This document shows, piece after piece, positions 10,161-22,400 of a DNA stretch of 64,000 nucleotides (position 1 is the first letter of the stretch; each line of letters opens with the position of its first letter). The translations under genes were made by a program, and so were the position numbers. Below the pieces are notes generated by a model. It was not told where the DNA came from, did no database searches, and saw only the letters and a list, made by a program, of their open reading frames with translations. This DNA is from Apium graveolens (taxonomy: Eukaryota; Streptophyta; Magnoliopsida; Apiales; Apiaceae): NCBI RefSeq assembly GCF_009905375.1, contig NC_133653.1, positions 54,661,751 through 54,725,750 of the forward strand, given 5' to 3'.

Positions 10161-13100
10161 TGTAATAACCCCAATTTTTGAGAAATTTTGAAACCCTTAT
10201 GAATAGTGTTTTTGCTGAACGAGAAAACTTTTCATGCCACACTATGTAGGGGTTCTGTTATGGATATTCTGAGATTTTATTAGTACTCTATATGGTATAT
10301 AAGTGTATGTAAAGATCGTCAGAATCCAATTCCGAACACTTTGATTTTTCCCGGAAATCCACTAGATACGGAAAGAATTGAGAAAAAGGTAACAGGATAA
10401 AAAGGATTTAAATTAAAGGATTATAGGAGAGGATCATAAAAGGAATATAATATATTGAGAAAGGTTAAGGGAACCTAAGTAATAAGATCCCGGGTATGAT
10501 CCCTCAAACGATAAACGAGAACGAAAGATAAGCGAACCGTAAAACAAATAAGTGACCAAGAGACAAGCTTGTACAAGAAGCCAGGGATTGTGACATCATC
10601 AAACCACAAGGTGTGGACAAGTGGGAGCATTATGACATGTGCAAGGTGACATAGGCATGACAAAAAAGGAAGGAATTGTTGGATGATTGTAAACCACACA
10701 AAGTTCAAGGTTAGAAGGGTAATTAACCAAAAACAAAACCAAAACAACCTAGCTAGCCAAAACAAATCAAAGCAAACACAAAATTCTTTATTCTTCAAAC
10801 ATTGCTCTCGGCTTTTCATCTTTTTCAAAGGAAGAAAAATCAAAAATCAAGTTCCAAGCATTGTTATATCACAAGGTAATTATCTAAGCTTCCTTGTACA
10901 TAGATATGGATATGCTATAAGTTTAAGCTCCTAATTCCTTCACAATCTCTTCCAATAAATCAAGGAAGAAGATGGTGAATAGTAACCTTCAAGAAATAAC
11001 TTTAGTTTTCTTGAATTTTTATGAAAGATTAAGGTTATACAAGCAAGGATCAAGGTTCTTTAGGCATTCAAAGCTCTTGTGTTGTGAAGCTTCAAGGAAG
11101 GTATAATCTCTTAACCAAGCTTTGTTATTGAATGTTAAGAGCATAATATGAGTATTTTAGTTCATGAGAGGCTTGATGGTTGTGTATGTAGAGATTAGTG
11201 AGTTTTGGGATGTTGTTGGATTGGTAAATGTTGTTGTTTTGATTAAAAGAACTTAAGAATGGTTAAAGTTAAGCTTAGGCATAAGTATGAATGTTAAAAT
11301 TGAATTGGTTGGGGTTGTTATGATGTTATAAGGATGGATGTTGGTTGTATGTTGGATTTGAGGTTGAATTGGGTTGGTTTTGAATGGTTTAAAATTGGGA
11401 AATCGCGTAAACATAGCCGTCGTAACGTCCGATTTTCTTTAGACTGTTTTTGTGCATAACATTAGGACCCGAGAACCCCCTGCTAGATTATGACCATTGC
11501 CATGTTTAGATAGCTCATGTTACGAGCTTCGTTTTGATATGTAGTTTGTTCGATTCTGATGCACGGTTTAGGAGAAACGACCGTTTCAAGTAACGGCGTT
11601 TCGCGAACGAAACTTTTCCCCTCGTCTTACTTTGAAACATAGGTTAAAGACCAAAAAGGGTTAATTAATGTATGAAACATTTATGGTAAGTGTGTTAGGC
11701 AGTTGGTAAGACACTCGCGAAGGAATCGCCTTAAAACTCATAAAGGTTAAATTATTAAAAATGGTGGAGCCGAGGGTACCCGGGTGACTTAAGCGAATCA
11801 GTGAGCGAAAAACGAGCGTTAGAGTCTGAGTTGGTTAGAGTATAGATTTACAAGTGACTTTGGTTTAATTCCAACTTACTTGTTGCTTATAGGTTACCAG
11901 ACTCGTCCCGAGCCATTCGTAACCCCCAGTCGCTCAGGCAAGTTTTCTACCCGTTATACTGTTGTTGTGATGTAAATATATGTATATGCATTATCTTGTG
12001 ATAAGTGCATGATTGTTATTAGCAAATTTTGTGATATATTGGAGCATGCTGATATGGTATATATGCATGTCTGTTTCGTAATCTGGTTATCTATCTGTTG
12101 ATTTCGATGCTTATAGTTGCATAATACCTATGCTAGAGATAAGCAGTAGTTGCGTATACCCTTAGTATAGGGGACCCAAAGGTGAACATATTTCTAAACC
12201 GGGAGTCGATGTTCCCGAGTATAATATATATTTTTATATATATATGGTTATAGTTTTCCAAACTATTAATCGAATAAGGTTTATTCGATAACTTTTATTT
12301 TATTAATTGAATATTATTTCGAATATTATTCGAGGGCTTATGACTCCTTTATATTATTATTGAATATTACTTGGATATTCAATCGAGGATGTATGACTCC
12401 TTTATTTTATGAATATTATTTATAATATTCATTCGAGGTATTATGACTCCGCTTATTACTGAAATATATTCTTTATTTTATTAAAGAATAAGGTGTCAAT
12501 AATCAAACTTATTTTCGATTATTCAAATAAAGATAATACTTTCATATAAGTGTATCTTTGATTATTTAATACTCGTTTCAAGTATAAGTTTTAATACTTC
12601 TACTTCAATTATTTTTATAAAGATTATTCTTTATGGGAATATTATTTAAATAATAATATTCAGATATTTTCTAATATATCGGGACTGATTTATTTCATTA
12701 AATCAGCTTTACTCCAAACATTCTTAAAAATGTTTTCGAGTCTTCAAAATGATTTTAAAAGTTAGAGCGGATCCCAAAACTCGTTTTCCGATTTAAGATC
12801 TTCCTTTCGAAGGAGACTTGAATATTCGCTCAAAATCTTGGGGATCCGGCTCTGTGGTGTATTTTATATTCGCAACATGGTTGCTGTTTTGAGAAAACAA
12901 TTTGATTACTTGCCCAATGTTCGGGAAGTAAGTCCATCTGATTGAGTCGGCATAAGCGACAGGCCGGGGTACGGTCTATGAAAGTGTAAGTGGCTGGGTG
13001 GCAGTCCATCAATGCGTAAGAGGCCGGGTGGCGGTCCAGCACAAGGTCCTTATGTGGCCAGGGTGATGACCGGTGGGGGATTCATCCATCTACTAGTAGA

Positions 13101-14210
13101 AAAGGTTACTTATTGGTATCTTTGCCTGATCAGCAAGATATCTGGTTTATGCCAAAATTCTTTTCCTTCCAAATTCATTGGATATTGCAACTCTGTTCAT
13201 ACTTTACATGACAGAGGTTTTCAGGAAATGTATGGGAGATATATATGAATATATTTATATATCAGGTCTTAATGAAGTATCTCGTAACTTCATCATTTAT
13301 AATGATATTCAAAGATTGAATCTATTCAAATCTTGTCTTGTAGTCTCATCTATGTGATGAACCTTTGAAACTGATTATAACTTGAACGGGGGTAGTTCAA
13401 GTAGTATTTGGGAAAGATATAAGTATTTTGGGGTATCTTGTAACTTCATCTTTTAAACTTATATCTAGTTAATGATTATCTTATGCATGACAAAGATTTT
13501 CAGAAAAACGTTGAGACAAGGTTAGATATATGAGATCACCTTGCAACAATATTTTTATACAGTTATACACTGGAACTCTGTGTATATTATGCATGGAAGA
13601 GGACTTCCAAGATTTTTAAAAATATATATATATATATACTGAATATTTTGCGACTTCATCGCATTAAAATATCAACTTGGTTCATTTCTTTTGACCAAGA
13701 CTTTCATGAGTACTATGAGAAGGCTCATATATTGTTAATCATTATACATATTATTTTGGTGGGCTTGCTGCTCACCCTTGCTTTATTTCTTCATCACACA
13801 ACAACAGTTAGGAAAGATGGCCAGACTCCAGCAGACCCAGCGCAAGCGTGTGGGAAGCGTCCCGCATCTTCCCGTTGATGTTGTAGCTGCTATAGCTGCA
13901 GAGGTAGATCTATTGTAGATCAGACCATCTACTTTTGAGAATCAATTATGTATAATTATAACTTGTGGCAGATAATGGCAATTAACTGTAAATTTATCAA
14001 GTAATCATTTTGTGTTGTAATAACTTTTAAATTGTGGATTCAAAGACTTGTACTTATTTAAATTTCATCTCTGAGACTATAACGGGTTGTGGTGTGTGTT
14101 AGTGTGGGGTCACAGTATAAGGTTATTTATTATTAATTAAGTGAAGTGATATTGTGGAAAGAAAGACCGTGACGACCCGGATCCCCGACCCCGGACCTGG
14201 GGGTGTTACA
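10161..14210 (+). repeat. 5' LTR of B (4050 bp)
   Basis: TGTAATAACCCC...GGGTGTTACA; about 99% identical by eye to 19483-23528. Differences include scattered substitutions and length change in a TA run near 12235. AT-rich middle part (12230-12700) with many short inverted AATATT repeats. A short run at 13818-13901 around ATGGCCAGACTCC could be a 27-codon upstream ORF in the leader. The 122-residue minus-strand ORF at 10475-10843 recurs only because the LTR recurs. Confidence 0.92.
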
Positions 14211-14214
14211 GAAA

Positions 14215-14226
14215 TGGTATCAGAGC
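14215..14226 (+). other. Primer-binding site of B (tRNA-Met)
   Basis: TGGTATCAGAGC, an exact match to the usual initiator-tRNA-Met complement, four bases after the LTR end. Confidence 0.9.
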
Positions 14227-14471
14227 TAAGCGTTATAAACCTCAGAGATGATGTGACGTGAAGATAATAAGTTCACTAAGATAATAAGAACTCTTGCCAA
14301 GTTCATAGTCGGGCTACCTAACGTAGTACTGACAGTTAAAACCCTTATGGGAACCCTTATAAATATCGTGATAGGAACGTAGTTCGTTATCGTATATGGT
14401 AGCGGAATTCCGAACCCTGAGGTTGAGGAGCAACAATGCGATGATGTTTATTACTTATTAGAGATCAGATT

Positions 14472-14603
14472 ATGGATCCGATAGAGCGTCCTAACGCGGG
14501 ATCAGATGATGTTCATATTGAGGATATAGCGGTTGAGGATGTTGTCCTAGAAGGGATAGTTGCTGAGGAGGATCCCATGGAAGATCCTGACAAGAATGAA
14601 TAA
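14472..14603 (+). CDS. Short acidic ORF downstream of the PBS in B
   Basis: A 43-codon ORF starting MDPIERPNAGSDD and very rich in Asp, Glu and Ile/Val (for example IEDIAVEDVVLEGIVAEEDP). After the stop at 14601 the same frame continues for about 25 codons (TTEELMTMVRATTRG), so it is probably the truncated start of the same upstream ORF as in A (8180-8548). The following sequence jumps into RNase H, so the rest was lost in a rearrangement. Function unknown; it may be non-functional. Confidence 0.4.
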   Translation: MDPIERPNAGSDDVHIEDIAVEDVVLEGIVAEEDPMEDPDKNE

Positions 14604-14689
14604 AGGACCACTGAGGAATTGATGACCATGGTTAGGGCAACTACCAGAGGTAGGATTGGCCGGTCACTACCAGAGGTTCGTTCAAGTTT

Positions 14690-15500
14690 GTAAAGATAGT
14701 AGCCCCCTTTAACGCGGCTTACTCGTAAGACTGAGAAGTTCGAATGGACAGAGAAATGCGAGAACAGCTTTCAAGAACTGAAGCAAAGATTGGTGACGGC
14801 CCCTATGATGGCATCGCCGGATGGAAAATAAGATTTTGTGATTTGTATTGACGCTTCGTATAAGGAATTAGGGTGCTTCTTAGCACAGCAAGATAATCGC
14901 GTCTGCGTCAAGACAATTAAGGTAATATGAAATTCGATATCCCCGCTCATGAGCTTAGGCTCGTGGCAATAGTCTTACCCTAAAGATTGGAGGCACTACT
15001 TGTATGGAGAGAAGTGCGAGAATTACCTAAGCCATAAGTGCTCTAGTACATTTTCACGTAGAAAGAGCTCAACATATGCCAGAGGAGGCAGTTAGAGCTA
15101 ATCAAGAATAATGATTGGGAGATTCTTTATCATCAGAGGAAAGCCAATATGGTGGCTGATGCCCTTAGTAAAAAGGAGAGACTCAAGATGATAATGTCTT
15201 TTGGAGAGTTTATAAGAGACTTTGCGAAAATGGAAATAGAAGTGAAGGTAACCGGAGCCGGTACCGAAAAGCTGTTTGAGATTGCAATACAGCCCGAATT
15301 ATTGGAAAAGAGCATATTGTGCCAGAAAAAAAAGTTATGAAGGAAGGCAGAGAGCCAACAATTAGATAAAAGATTAAAATCGAGAAAGATGATAAGGGAA
15401 TAATGAGGTATTCCTATAGAATTTGGGTTCCAAATGTTTAAGAGCTTAAAGATGAGATCCTAGATGAAAGTCATAGTTCAAGGAATAAGATTTAGGGCAA
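14690..15500 (+). pseudogene. Displaced RNase H to integrase-N fragment in B
   Basis: Recognisable gypsy RNase H: LTRKTEKFEWTEKCENSFQE, then [13 protein letters not shown] and ADALSKKERLKMIM, followed by the spacer before integrase (EIEVKVTGAGTEKLFEIAI). These align with 39570-40260 of A. Several frameshifts and stops are present. Its position is wrong: it lies upstream of the gag remnant at 15690, and a second, more decayed RNase H remnant occurs at the expected place (17110-17280). It therefore looks inserted or recombined from another copy. Confidence 0.7.
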
Positions 15501-15689
15501 ACCCTGAATGTGATAGTCAGGGAGGACGCCATCAAGATAGAAGGAACCCATAACAAAATGAAGTGGAAAATGAGGATTTTAACGTATAAGATAACCCCAA
15601 GTATGGGAGAAGGATGAAACATTTCATACTAAGGAAACAGAAAGTCGAGTAAGGAAAGGAGACCCGAGACGGTACTCCTATACGGCAAT

Positions 15690-15890
15690 TCATGGACCTG
15701 TCTAAAAAGAACTTAGACTATTATCCCCAACCACCACCCTGAGGAGACAGTGCGGTGAGAAATTCTTTCAGGACCTTTAAGTCGCTAAGCTCTCAGAGTT
15801 CCATGGAACAAGCTGACCCAGCCGAGGCAAGAGCCTGGCTAAAGGAAATATAGGAATCATTTAAGATTCAAAATGATTGATGAACCACAA
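15690..15890 (+). pseudogene. gag: gag remnant of B
   Basis: Reads FRTFKSLSSQSSMEQADPAE and ARAWLKEI, then a stop and ESFKI; this matches the gag core of A at 9480-9600. The preceding YYPQPPP matches the proline-rich linker of gag. Only about 65 residues are recognisable; the rest of gag has decayed. Confidence 0.7.
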
Positions 15891-16484
15891 AAGACTGTTT
15901 TTGTCACTTACCCTCCTAAGAGAGAGACCACCCGTTGGTGACAGGACAAGAAAGGCAATAGAGTTTGAGGAATGATAAGGAAGTTGGGTATGAGGAAACC
16001 CTAAAGACTCGTAGTAATAGAAATAGAAAAGTATGTAATCGTCAGGATGAGGGTGATTCACCATGAGTTAAAATTGATGGTTGAGGGCATAAGAGATACA
16101 TATATATTATCCCCTATAAGTTGGGAGGATTCGAAGAAACCTTGAGATAGTTCGAAGGATAAATAATGAGACGTGGATAGACTGAGGAGACAAGAAAGTA
16201 AGAAATTAAGAAAATTGGATGAAGGAAGTGACCTTCAAGAATATGAAGTGTAAGACCGGTGGCTTGATACCCAGGAAGGGAGACGCCAGGTATGAAAGAT
16301 ATCCCAATATTGAGATGACTGTTGAGATAAACAACAAAAGTAAATAAGGATTTATTAAGAAGAAGTTCACGTTGAACACGACCAATATCTTCCAGATCAT
16401 CCATGTGATCATTACCAAATCAGGAAAGAAAAGCGGATGACCATTGTTATCTTTTGGAGGCCATATGGATTGACCTCAATTTGA

Positions 16485-16925
16485 ATAAGGATGCTATTAT
16501 GAAGTTAGGTATAGACTATCGAGGTGGGAATGATGAATAAGATAATCTATCAAGGATATATGACTTGATTTATCCATGGAAGGATGCATGTACCTTTTTA
16601 AAGGTGGAATTAAGAATAGAACATCGGTAACTTAAAATGAATCCTCGGGGAATGCATAAAGGTTGGAATTTCACCCTTAATAGGGATAATGTGAGTTTTG
16701 ACAGTGTGAATTGGAAAGGATTAAGGTAATAACAACCTTTAAGAATCAGTGGAGAAATTTTTCAGAAGTATATAGGCAATGGTTCTAGTATTAGTAAATG
16801 GTATTTTGATATGCCCTGTATCTAGGGAATACAGGAGGAACGATTCAAGGATAACCTTAGAGGTTTTACAAGGAGAAAGGTAATATTCAAAATTCTCAAA
16901 AATAGAAATGTTGATAAAGGAAATA
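16485..16925 (+). pseudogene. Reverse transcriptase remnant of B
   Basis: A barely readable RT: KLGIDYRGGND at about 16501 corresponds to [11 protein letters not shown] of A, followed by IYDLIYPWKDACTFLKVELR for the next RT motif, and at about 16785 LVNGILICPVSREYRRND in the position of the FIDDILIYS active-site box. The two catalytic aspartates are changed (VNGI instead of IDDI). Stops and frame changes occur throughout. The call rests on order and spacing of motifs relative to A. Confidence 0.55.
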
Positions 16926-17104
16926 TGACGTAATTATAATGATGCCAAGTGGGGCACGTGTTAAACCACGAGAAAGTATGGATCGAACCAGTAAAGGTCG
17001 AAATTATTCAGGGCAATTAGGACTTAAGATAAAAGATGTTCTAAGTATGATTGAGAGTCAGTCGTGACAGTGATTAACCTCTAAAGACTGAGGCAATAAC
17101 TTAT

Positions 17105-17285
17105 GGAAAAATGGTGATATTTTTTTTACTCATCAGATTTTAAGGAATACATCTTCACAAAAGCAGTGATTGAAATAAGGTAGAAAAATTATTTGGAGGT
17201 GGTTAAAATGACATTGACTATAAGGAAATTGTACTATCAGGAAAGGCCAAAGAGGTGGCCGACACTTTAAAGGTAAGTGGATAAT
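17105..17285 (+). pseudogene. RNase H remnant of B (native position)
   Basis: SDFKEYIFTKAVIEIR, then NYLEVV, then a frame change into GQRGGRHF correspond to [21 protein letters not shown] and KANVVADAL of A (39895-40020). With the displaced copy at 14690-15500 this shows that B carries two RNase H regions of different decay. Confidence 0.5.
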
Positions 17286-18739
17286 TATAGGCGCGTGTGC
17301 CAAAAGAATACAGTGATGATGGTAAAAAAATGTGAAGGTTGAATTATGGTTTGGAAGATTGACATTCCTTCTGATGACTGTGCAATACCCAACCGTAATA
17401 GTAGTTGGTAAAGGTTTAATCTGTGTAATCGCCATGAACGGGCTATCTATCTTAGAAGGTCCTATCTTGAGATAAGCCAGGACCATGTTTCAAAAAGGAC
17501 CAAACAAACCTTTGAGTTAAGTCTTCTATTGAAGGCATATGATTAAGAATGGTATTAACCTGCTATCGTTGCTTTGATTGAAACTCTTCTGCACTTTTAT
17601 CTGCTTCATGTCATGTATGTATGTCAGGATCAGGAGTGTTCTTCATGAATCAGGAATGGTGATTATGTTACCTCCTTAGAAGGATTTGATACGAGATGTA
17701 TGGACTCTGTATGGTTAGCTATTAAGACTTCAGGGAAAATGAATGACTACAGTGGGTCAGTGGTGGACCATAGTAAGGCAGCAATGATTCTGCGAGTAGT
17801 GAGCTGATTACAACCATGAGAGTTGTATTGGAATGGGTGTTGAGATTGAGTACCACTAATCGGGTCGTGGTAGTGTATAAGTTATCATTGATAGACTAAT
17901 TAAGTAGAGTATCTACCTGGTGAATAATTATTCTTTCTTATCAATAGAGAGTCGTATTATTATACGAGGAAGGTTGCGGTACAAGCATAGAATTCTAGTA
18001 ACGATGATGTATAGAATGAGATCCCAGATTCGATTTTCGATGTCGAGGGAGTTTCAAAGGTGATTATGTATAAGCTCGAGGAAGAGTGTGGGTCCATAGA
18101 ATGATGGACGGGATAGCGAAAATATTTAGGCATGGGAAATACGAGGCTATAATGCTTAATGTTGATTTATATACGTATATGATTTGTTCTCCTATGACAA
18201 ACCTCTATAGTTCAGAGGTAGGTTCCAAGCCAGATATTTTGTGGTAGTATATTTTTTTTTCATATATACAATTCTCTGCAATTCGTTCTTTTCTCTTCTT
18301 TTCATTTCATGTAAGCTGAGAAGAACAACCCTTCCAGAAAGGGGAGGTATTGCCGAATGACTATCTATCTGTGTGATAGAAGCCTAGTAGGATACCAGCT
18401 ATTGTTTAATTGCTTGTCAAGTACTAAAGGCTGGCCACCTTCTGTACTAACTAAGCGATATAACAAGTGTTCATGATCATAGTGATCTCTCAACAAATTC
18501 CTTTACTTCTATTTGATTGATCAAATTTTGGAAAATAAAAACAACTGAAAAAGGAGTAATAAAGTGGTGGTAGTATGCGGAATGGGAACACCTTCGTGAT
18601 ACTAAGGTTGACGTGGTTATTAAAAGGTTATAGAACGCTAACGAGCAAAAGTATAACAAGTATAATATTAGGAACGGAAGGTAGTAGCGATTACGAACTG
18701 GAAAAGAAGGGGTATTGAGAAGCAAAAGCTCTAATGCTA
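17286..18739 (+). other. Unrecognisable decayed interior of B
   Basis: Expected to hold the integrase N-terminal and core domains by position, but I could not recognise any motif in any frame. It is AT-rich, with stops every 10-20 codons. Confidence 0.4.
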
Positions 18740-19482
18740 AAAGCTATAATGAGAGTCTGTGCAATAGACTTGAAAGAAATTGGAATGATCACTTAACACG
18801 GATTGAGTTTTCTTACGACAATAGATCATATGTCAGTATTGAGATATCGCCTTATGAGATCCTTGAGGGAAGACAATATCGATCTCCCTTATGTTAGGAT
18901 GAAGTTGTAGAGCGCAAGATGCTCGGACCCGCAGTAGTCCAAAGGACCAGGGATATAATAGATCTAATCAGAGGACGGCAGGTAGTAGCCCAAGATGGAC
19001 ATGACACGAAAGGATAAAGAGTATGAAATAGGGGACCTAGTAATGTTATAAGTATCCCTTGGAAAGGAAGGATGAGGTTCGGAAAGAAATGAAAGCTAAG
19101 TCCACAAATTGTTGGACCCTTGGATATATTAAGACATATTGGGAAGTTATCATATGAGCTAGCCCTAACCCCGAACATGTAACAAGTTCGTAACATGTTT
19201 CACGTATCAATGTTAAGGAAGTGTAATTCAGATGCCAGATAAATAGGGGCATATGAGCGCATAGACATGCAACCCGGCGTAACCTATATGGAGCAACCAG
19301 GAAGGGTTATAGAGTGAAAAGGAACAAGTGCTTAGGGGAAGGATTATCAAACTAGGCAGAGTTTGGTGGCAGGACCACAATGTGGGAAAATTGACTTGAG
19401 AGTTAGAAAGTGCAATATTAAGAAGGTATCCCTATTCATTTCTATCTGATTCCGGGACGGAATCCTTTTAAGGAGGGGAGAC
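18740..19482 (+). pseudogene. Integrase C-terminus and chromodomain remnant of B, with purine tract
   Basis: LERNWNDHLTRIEFSYDN, SIEISPYEILEGRQYRSPLC, LIRGRQVVAQD and MLRKCNSDA match A at 40870-41350, including the integrase GPY-type region and the residues before the chromodomain. Stops are frequent. It ends with AAGGAGGGGAGAC (19470-19482), the purine tract that primes plus-strand DNA, directly before the 3' LTR. Confidence 0.7.
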
Positions 19483-22400
19483 TGTAATAACCCCAATTTT
19501 TGAGAAATTTTGAAACCCTTATGAATAGTGTTTTTGCTGAACGAGAAAACTTTTCATGCCACACTATGTAGGGGTTCTGTTATGGATATTCTGAGATTTT
19601 ATTAGTACTCTATATGGTATATAAGTGTATGTAAAGATCGTCAGAATCCAATTCCGAACACTTTGATTTTTCCCGGAAATCCACTAGATACGGAAAGAAT
19701 TGAGAAAAAGGTAACAGGATAAAAAGGATTTAAATTAAAGGATTATAGGAGAGGATCATAAAAGGAATATAATATATTGAGAAAGGTTAAGGGAACCTAA
19801 GTAATAAGATCCCGGGTATGATCCCTCAAACGATAAACGAGAACGAAAGATAAGCGAACCGTAAAACAAATAAGTGACCAAGAGACAAGCTTGTACAAGA
19901 AGCCAGGGATTGTGACATCATCAAACCACAAGGTGTGGACAAGTGGGAGCATTATGACATGTGCAAGGTGACCTAGGCATGACAAAAAAGGAAGGAATTG
20001 TTGGATGATTGTAAACCACACAAAGTTCAAGGTTAGAAGGGTAATTAACCAAAAACAAAACCAAAACAACCTAGCTAGCCAAAACAAATCAAAGCAAACA
20101 CAAAATTCTTCATTCTTCAAACATTGCTCTCGGCTTTTCATCTTTTTCAAAGGAAGAAAAATCAAAAATCAAGTTCCAAGCATTGTTAAATCACAAGGTA
20201 ATTATCTAAGCTTCCTTGTACATAGATATGGATAAGCTATAAGTTTAAGCTCCTAATTCCTTCACAATCTCTTCCAATAAATCAAGGAAGAAGATGGTGA
20301 ATAGTAACCTTCAAGAAATAACTTTAGTTTTCTTGAATTTTTATGAAAGATTAAGGTTATACAAGCAAGGATCAAGGTTCTTTAGGCATTCAAAGCTCTT
20401 GTGTTGTGAAGCTTCAAGGAAGGTATAATCTCTTAACCAAGCTTTGTTATTGAATGTTAAGAGCATAATATGAGTATTTTAGTTCATGAGAGGCTTGATG
20501 GTTGTGTATGTAGAGATTAGTGAGTTTTGGGATGTTGTTGGATTGGTAAATGTTGTTGTTTTGATTAAAAGAACTTAAGAATGGTTAAAGTTAAGCTTAG
20601 GCATAAGTATGAATGTTAAAATTGAATTGGTTGGGGTTGTTATGATGTGATAAGGATGGATGTTGGTTGTATGTTGGATTTGAGGTTGAATTGGGTTGGT
20701 TTTGAATGGTTTAAAATTGGGAAATCGCGTAAACATAGCCGTCGTAACGTCCGATTTTCTTTAGACTGTTTTTGTGCATAACATTAGGACCCGAGAACCC
20801 CCTGCTAGATTATGACCATTGCCATGTTTAGATAGCTCATGTTACGAGCTTCGTTTTGATATGTAGTTTGTTCGATTCCGATGCACGGTTTAGGAGAAAC
20901 GACCGTTTCAAGTAACGGCGTTTCGCGAACGAAACTTTTCCCCTCGCCTTACTTTGAAACATAGGTTAAAGACCAAAAAGGGTTAATTAATGTATGAAAC
21001 ATTTATGGTAAGTGTGTTAGGCAGTTGGTAAGACACTCGCGAAGGAATCGCCTTAAAACTCGTAAAGGTTAAATTATTAAAAATGGTGGAGCCGAGGGTA
21101 CCCGGGTGACTTAAGCGAATCAGTGAGCGCAAAACGAGCGTTAGAGTCTGAGTTGGTTAGAGTATAGATTTACAAGTGACTTTGGTTTAATTCCAACTTA
21201 CTTGTTGCTTATAGGTTACCAGACTCGTCCCGAGCCATTCGTAACCCCCAGTCGCTCAGGCAAGTTTTCTACCCGTTATACTATTATTGTGATGTAAATA
21301 TATGTATATGCATTATCTTGTGATAAGTGCATGATTGTTATTAGCAAATTTTGCGATATATTGGAGCATGCTGATATGGTATATATGCATGTCTGTTTCG
21401 TAATCTGGTTATCTATCTGTTGATTTCGATGCTTATAGTTGCATAATACCTATGCTAGAGATAAGCAGTAGTTGCGTATACCCTTAGTATAGGGGACCCA
21501 AAGGTGAACATATTTCTAAACCGGGAGTCGATGTTCCCGAGTATAATATATATTTTTATATATATGGTTATAGTTTTCCGAACTATTAATCGAATAAGGT
21601 TTATTCGATAACTTTTATTTTATTAATTGAATATTATTTCGAATATTATTCGAGGGCTTATGACTCCTTTATATTATTATTGAATATTACTTGGATATTC
21701 AATCGAGGATGTATGACTCCTTTATTTTATGAATATTATTTATAATATTCATTCGAGGTATTATGACTCCGCTTATTACTGAAATATATTCTTTATTTTA
21801 TTAAAGAATAAGGTGTCAATAATCAAACTTATTTTCGATTATTCAAATAAAGATAATACTTTCATATAAGTGTATCTTTGATTATTTAATACTCGTTTCA
21901 AGTATAAGTTTTAATACTTCTACTTCAATTATTTTTATAAAGATTAATCTTTATGGGAATATTATTTAAATAATAATATTCAGATATTTTCTAATATATC
22001 GGGACTGATTTATTTCATTAAATCAGCTTTACTCCAAACATTCTTAAAAATGTTTTCGAGTCTTCAAAATGATTTTAAAAGTTAGAGCGGATCCCAAAAC
22101 TCGTTTTCCGATTTAAGATCTTCCTTTCGAAAGAGACTTGAATATTCGCTCAAAATCTTGGGGATCCGGCTCTGTGGTGTATTTTATATTCGCAACATGG
22201 TTGCTGTTTTGAGAAAACAATTTGATTACTTGCCCAATGTTCGGGAAGTAAGTCCATCTGATTGAGTCGGCATAAGCGACAGGCCGGGGTACGGTCTATG
22301 AAAGTGTAAGTGGCTGGGTGGCAGTCCATCAACACATAAGAGGCCGGGTGGCGGTCCAGCACAAGGTCCTTATGTGGCCAGGGTGATGACCGGTGGGGGA

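Noticed and set aside
10475..10843. 122-residue minus-strand ORF, repeated at 19797-20165
   Set aside because: It recurs only because it lies in the two LTRs of B. It is hydrophobic low-complexity sequence from an AT-rich strand with no recognisable domain.
17133..17486. 117-residue minus-strand ORF in B
   Set aside because: It is antisense to the recognisable RNase H remnant and has no domain of its own.
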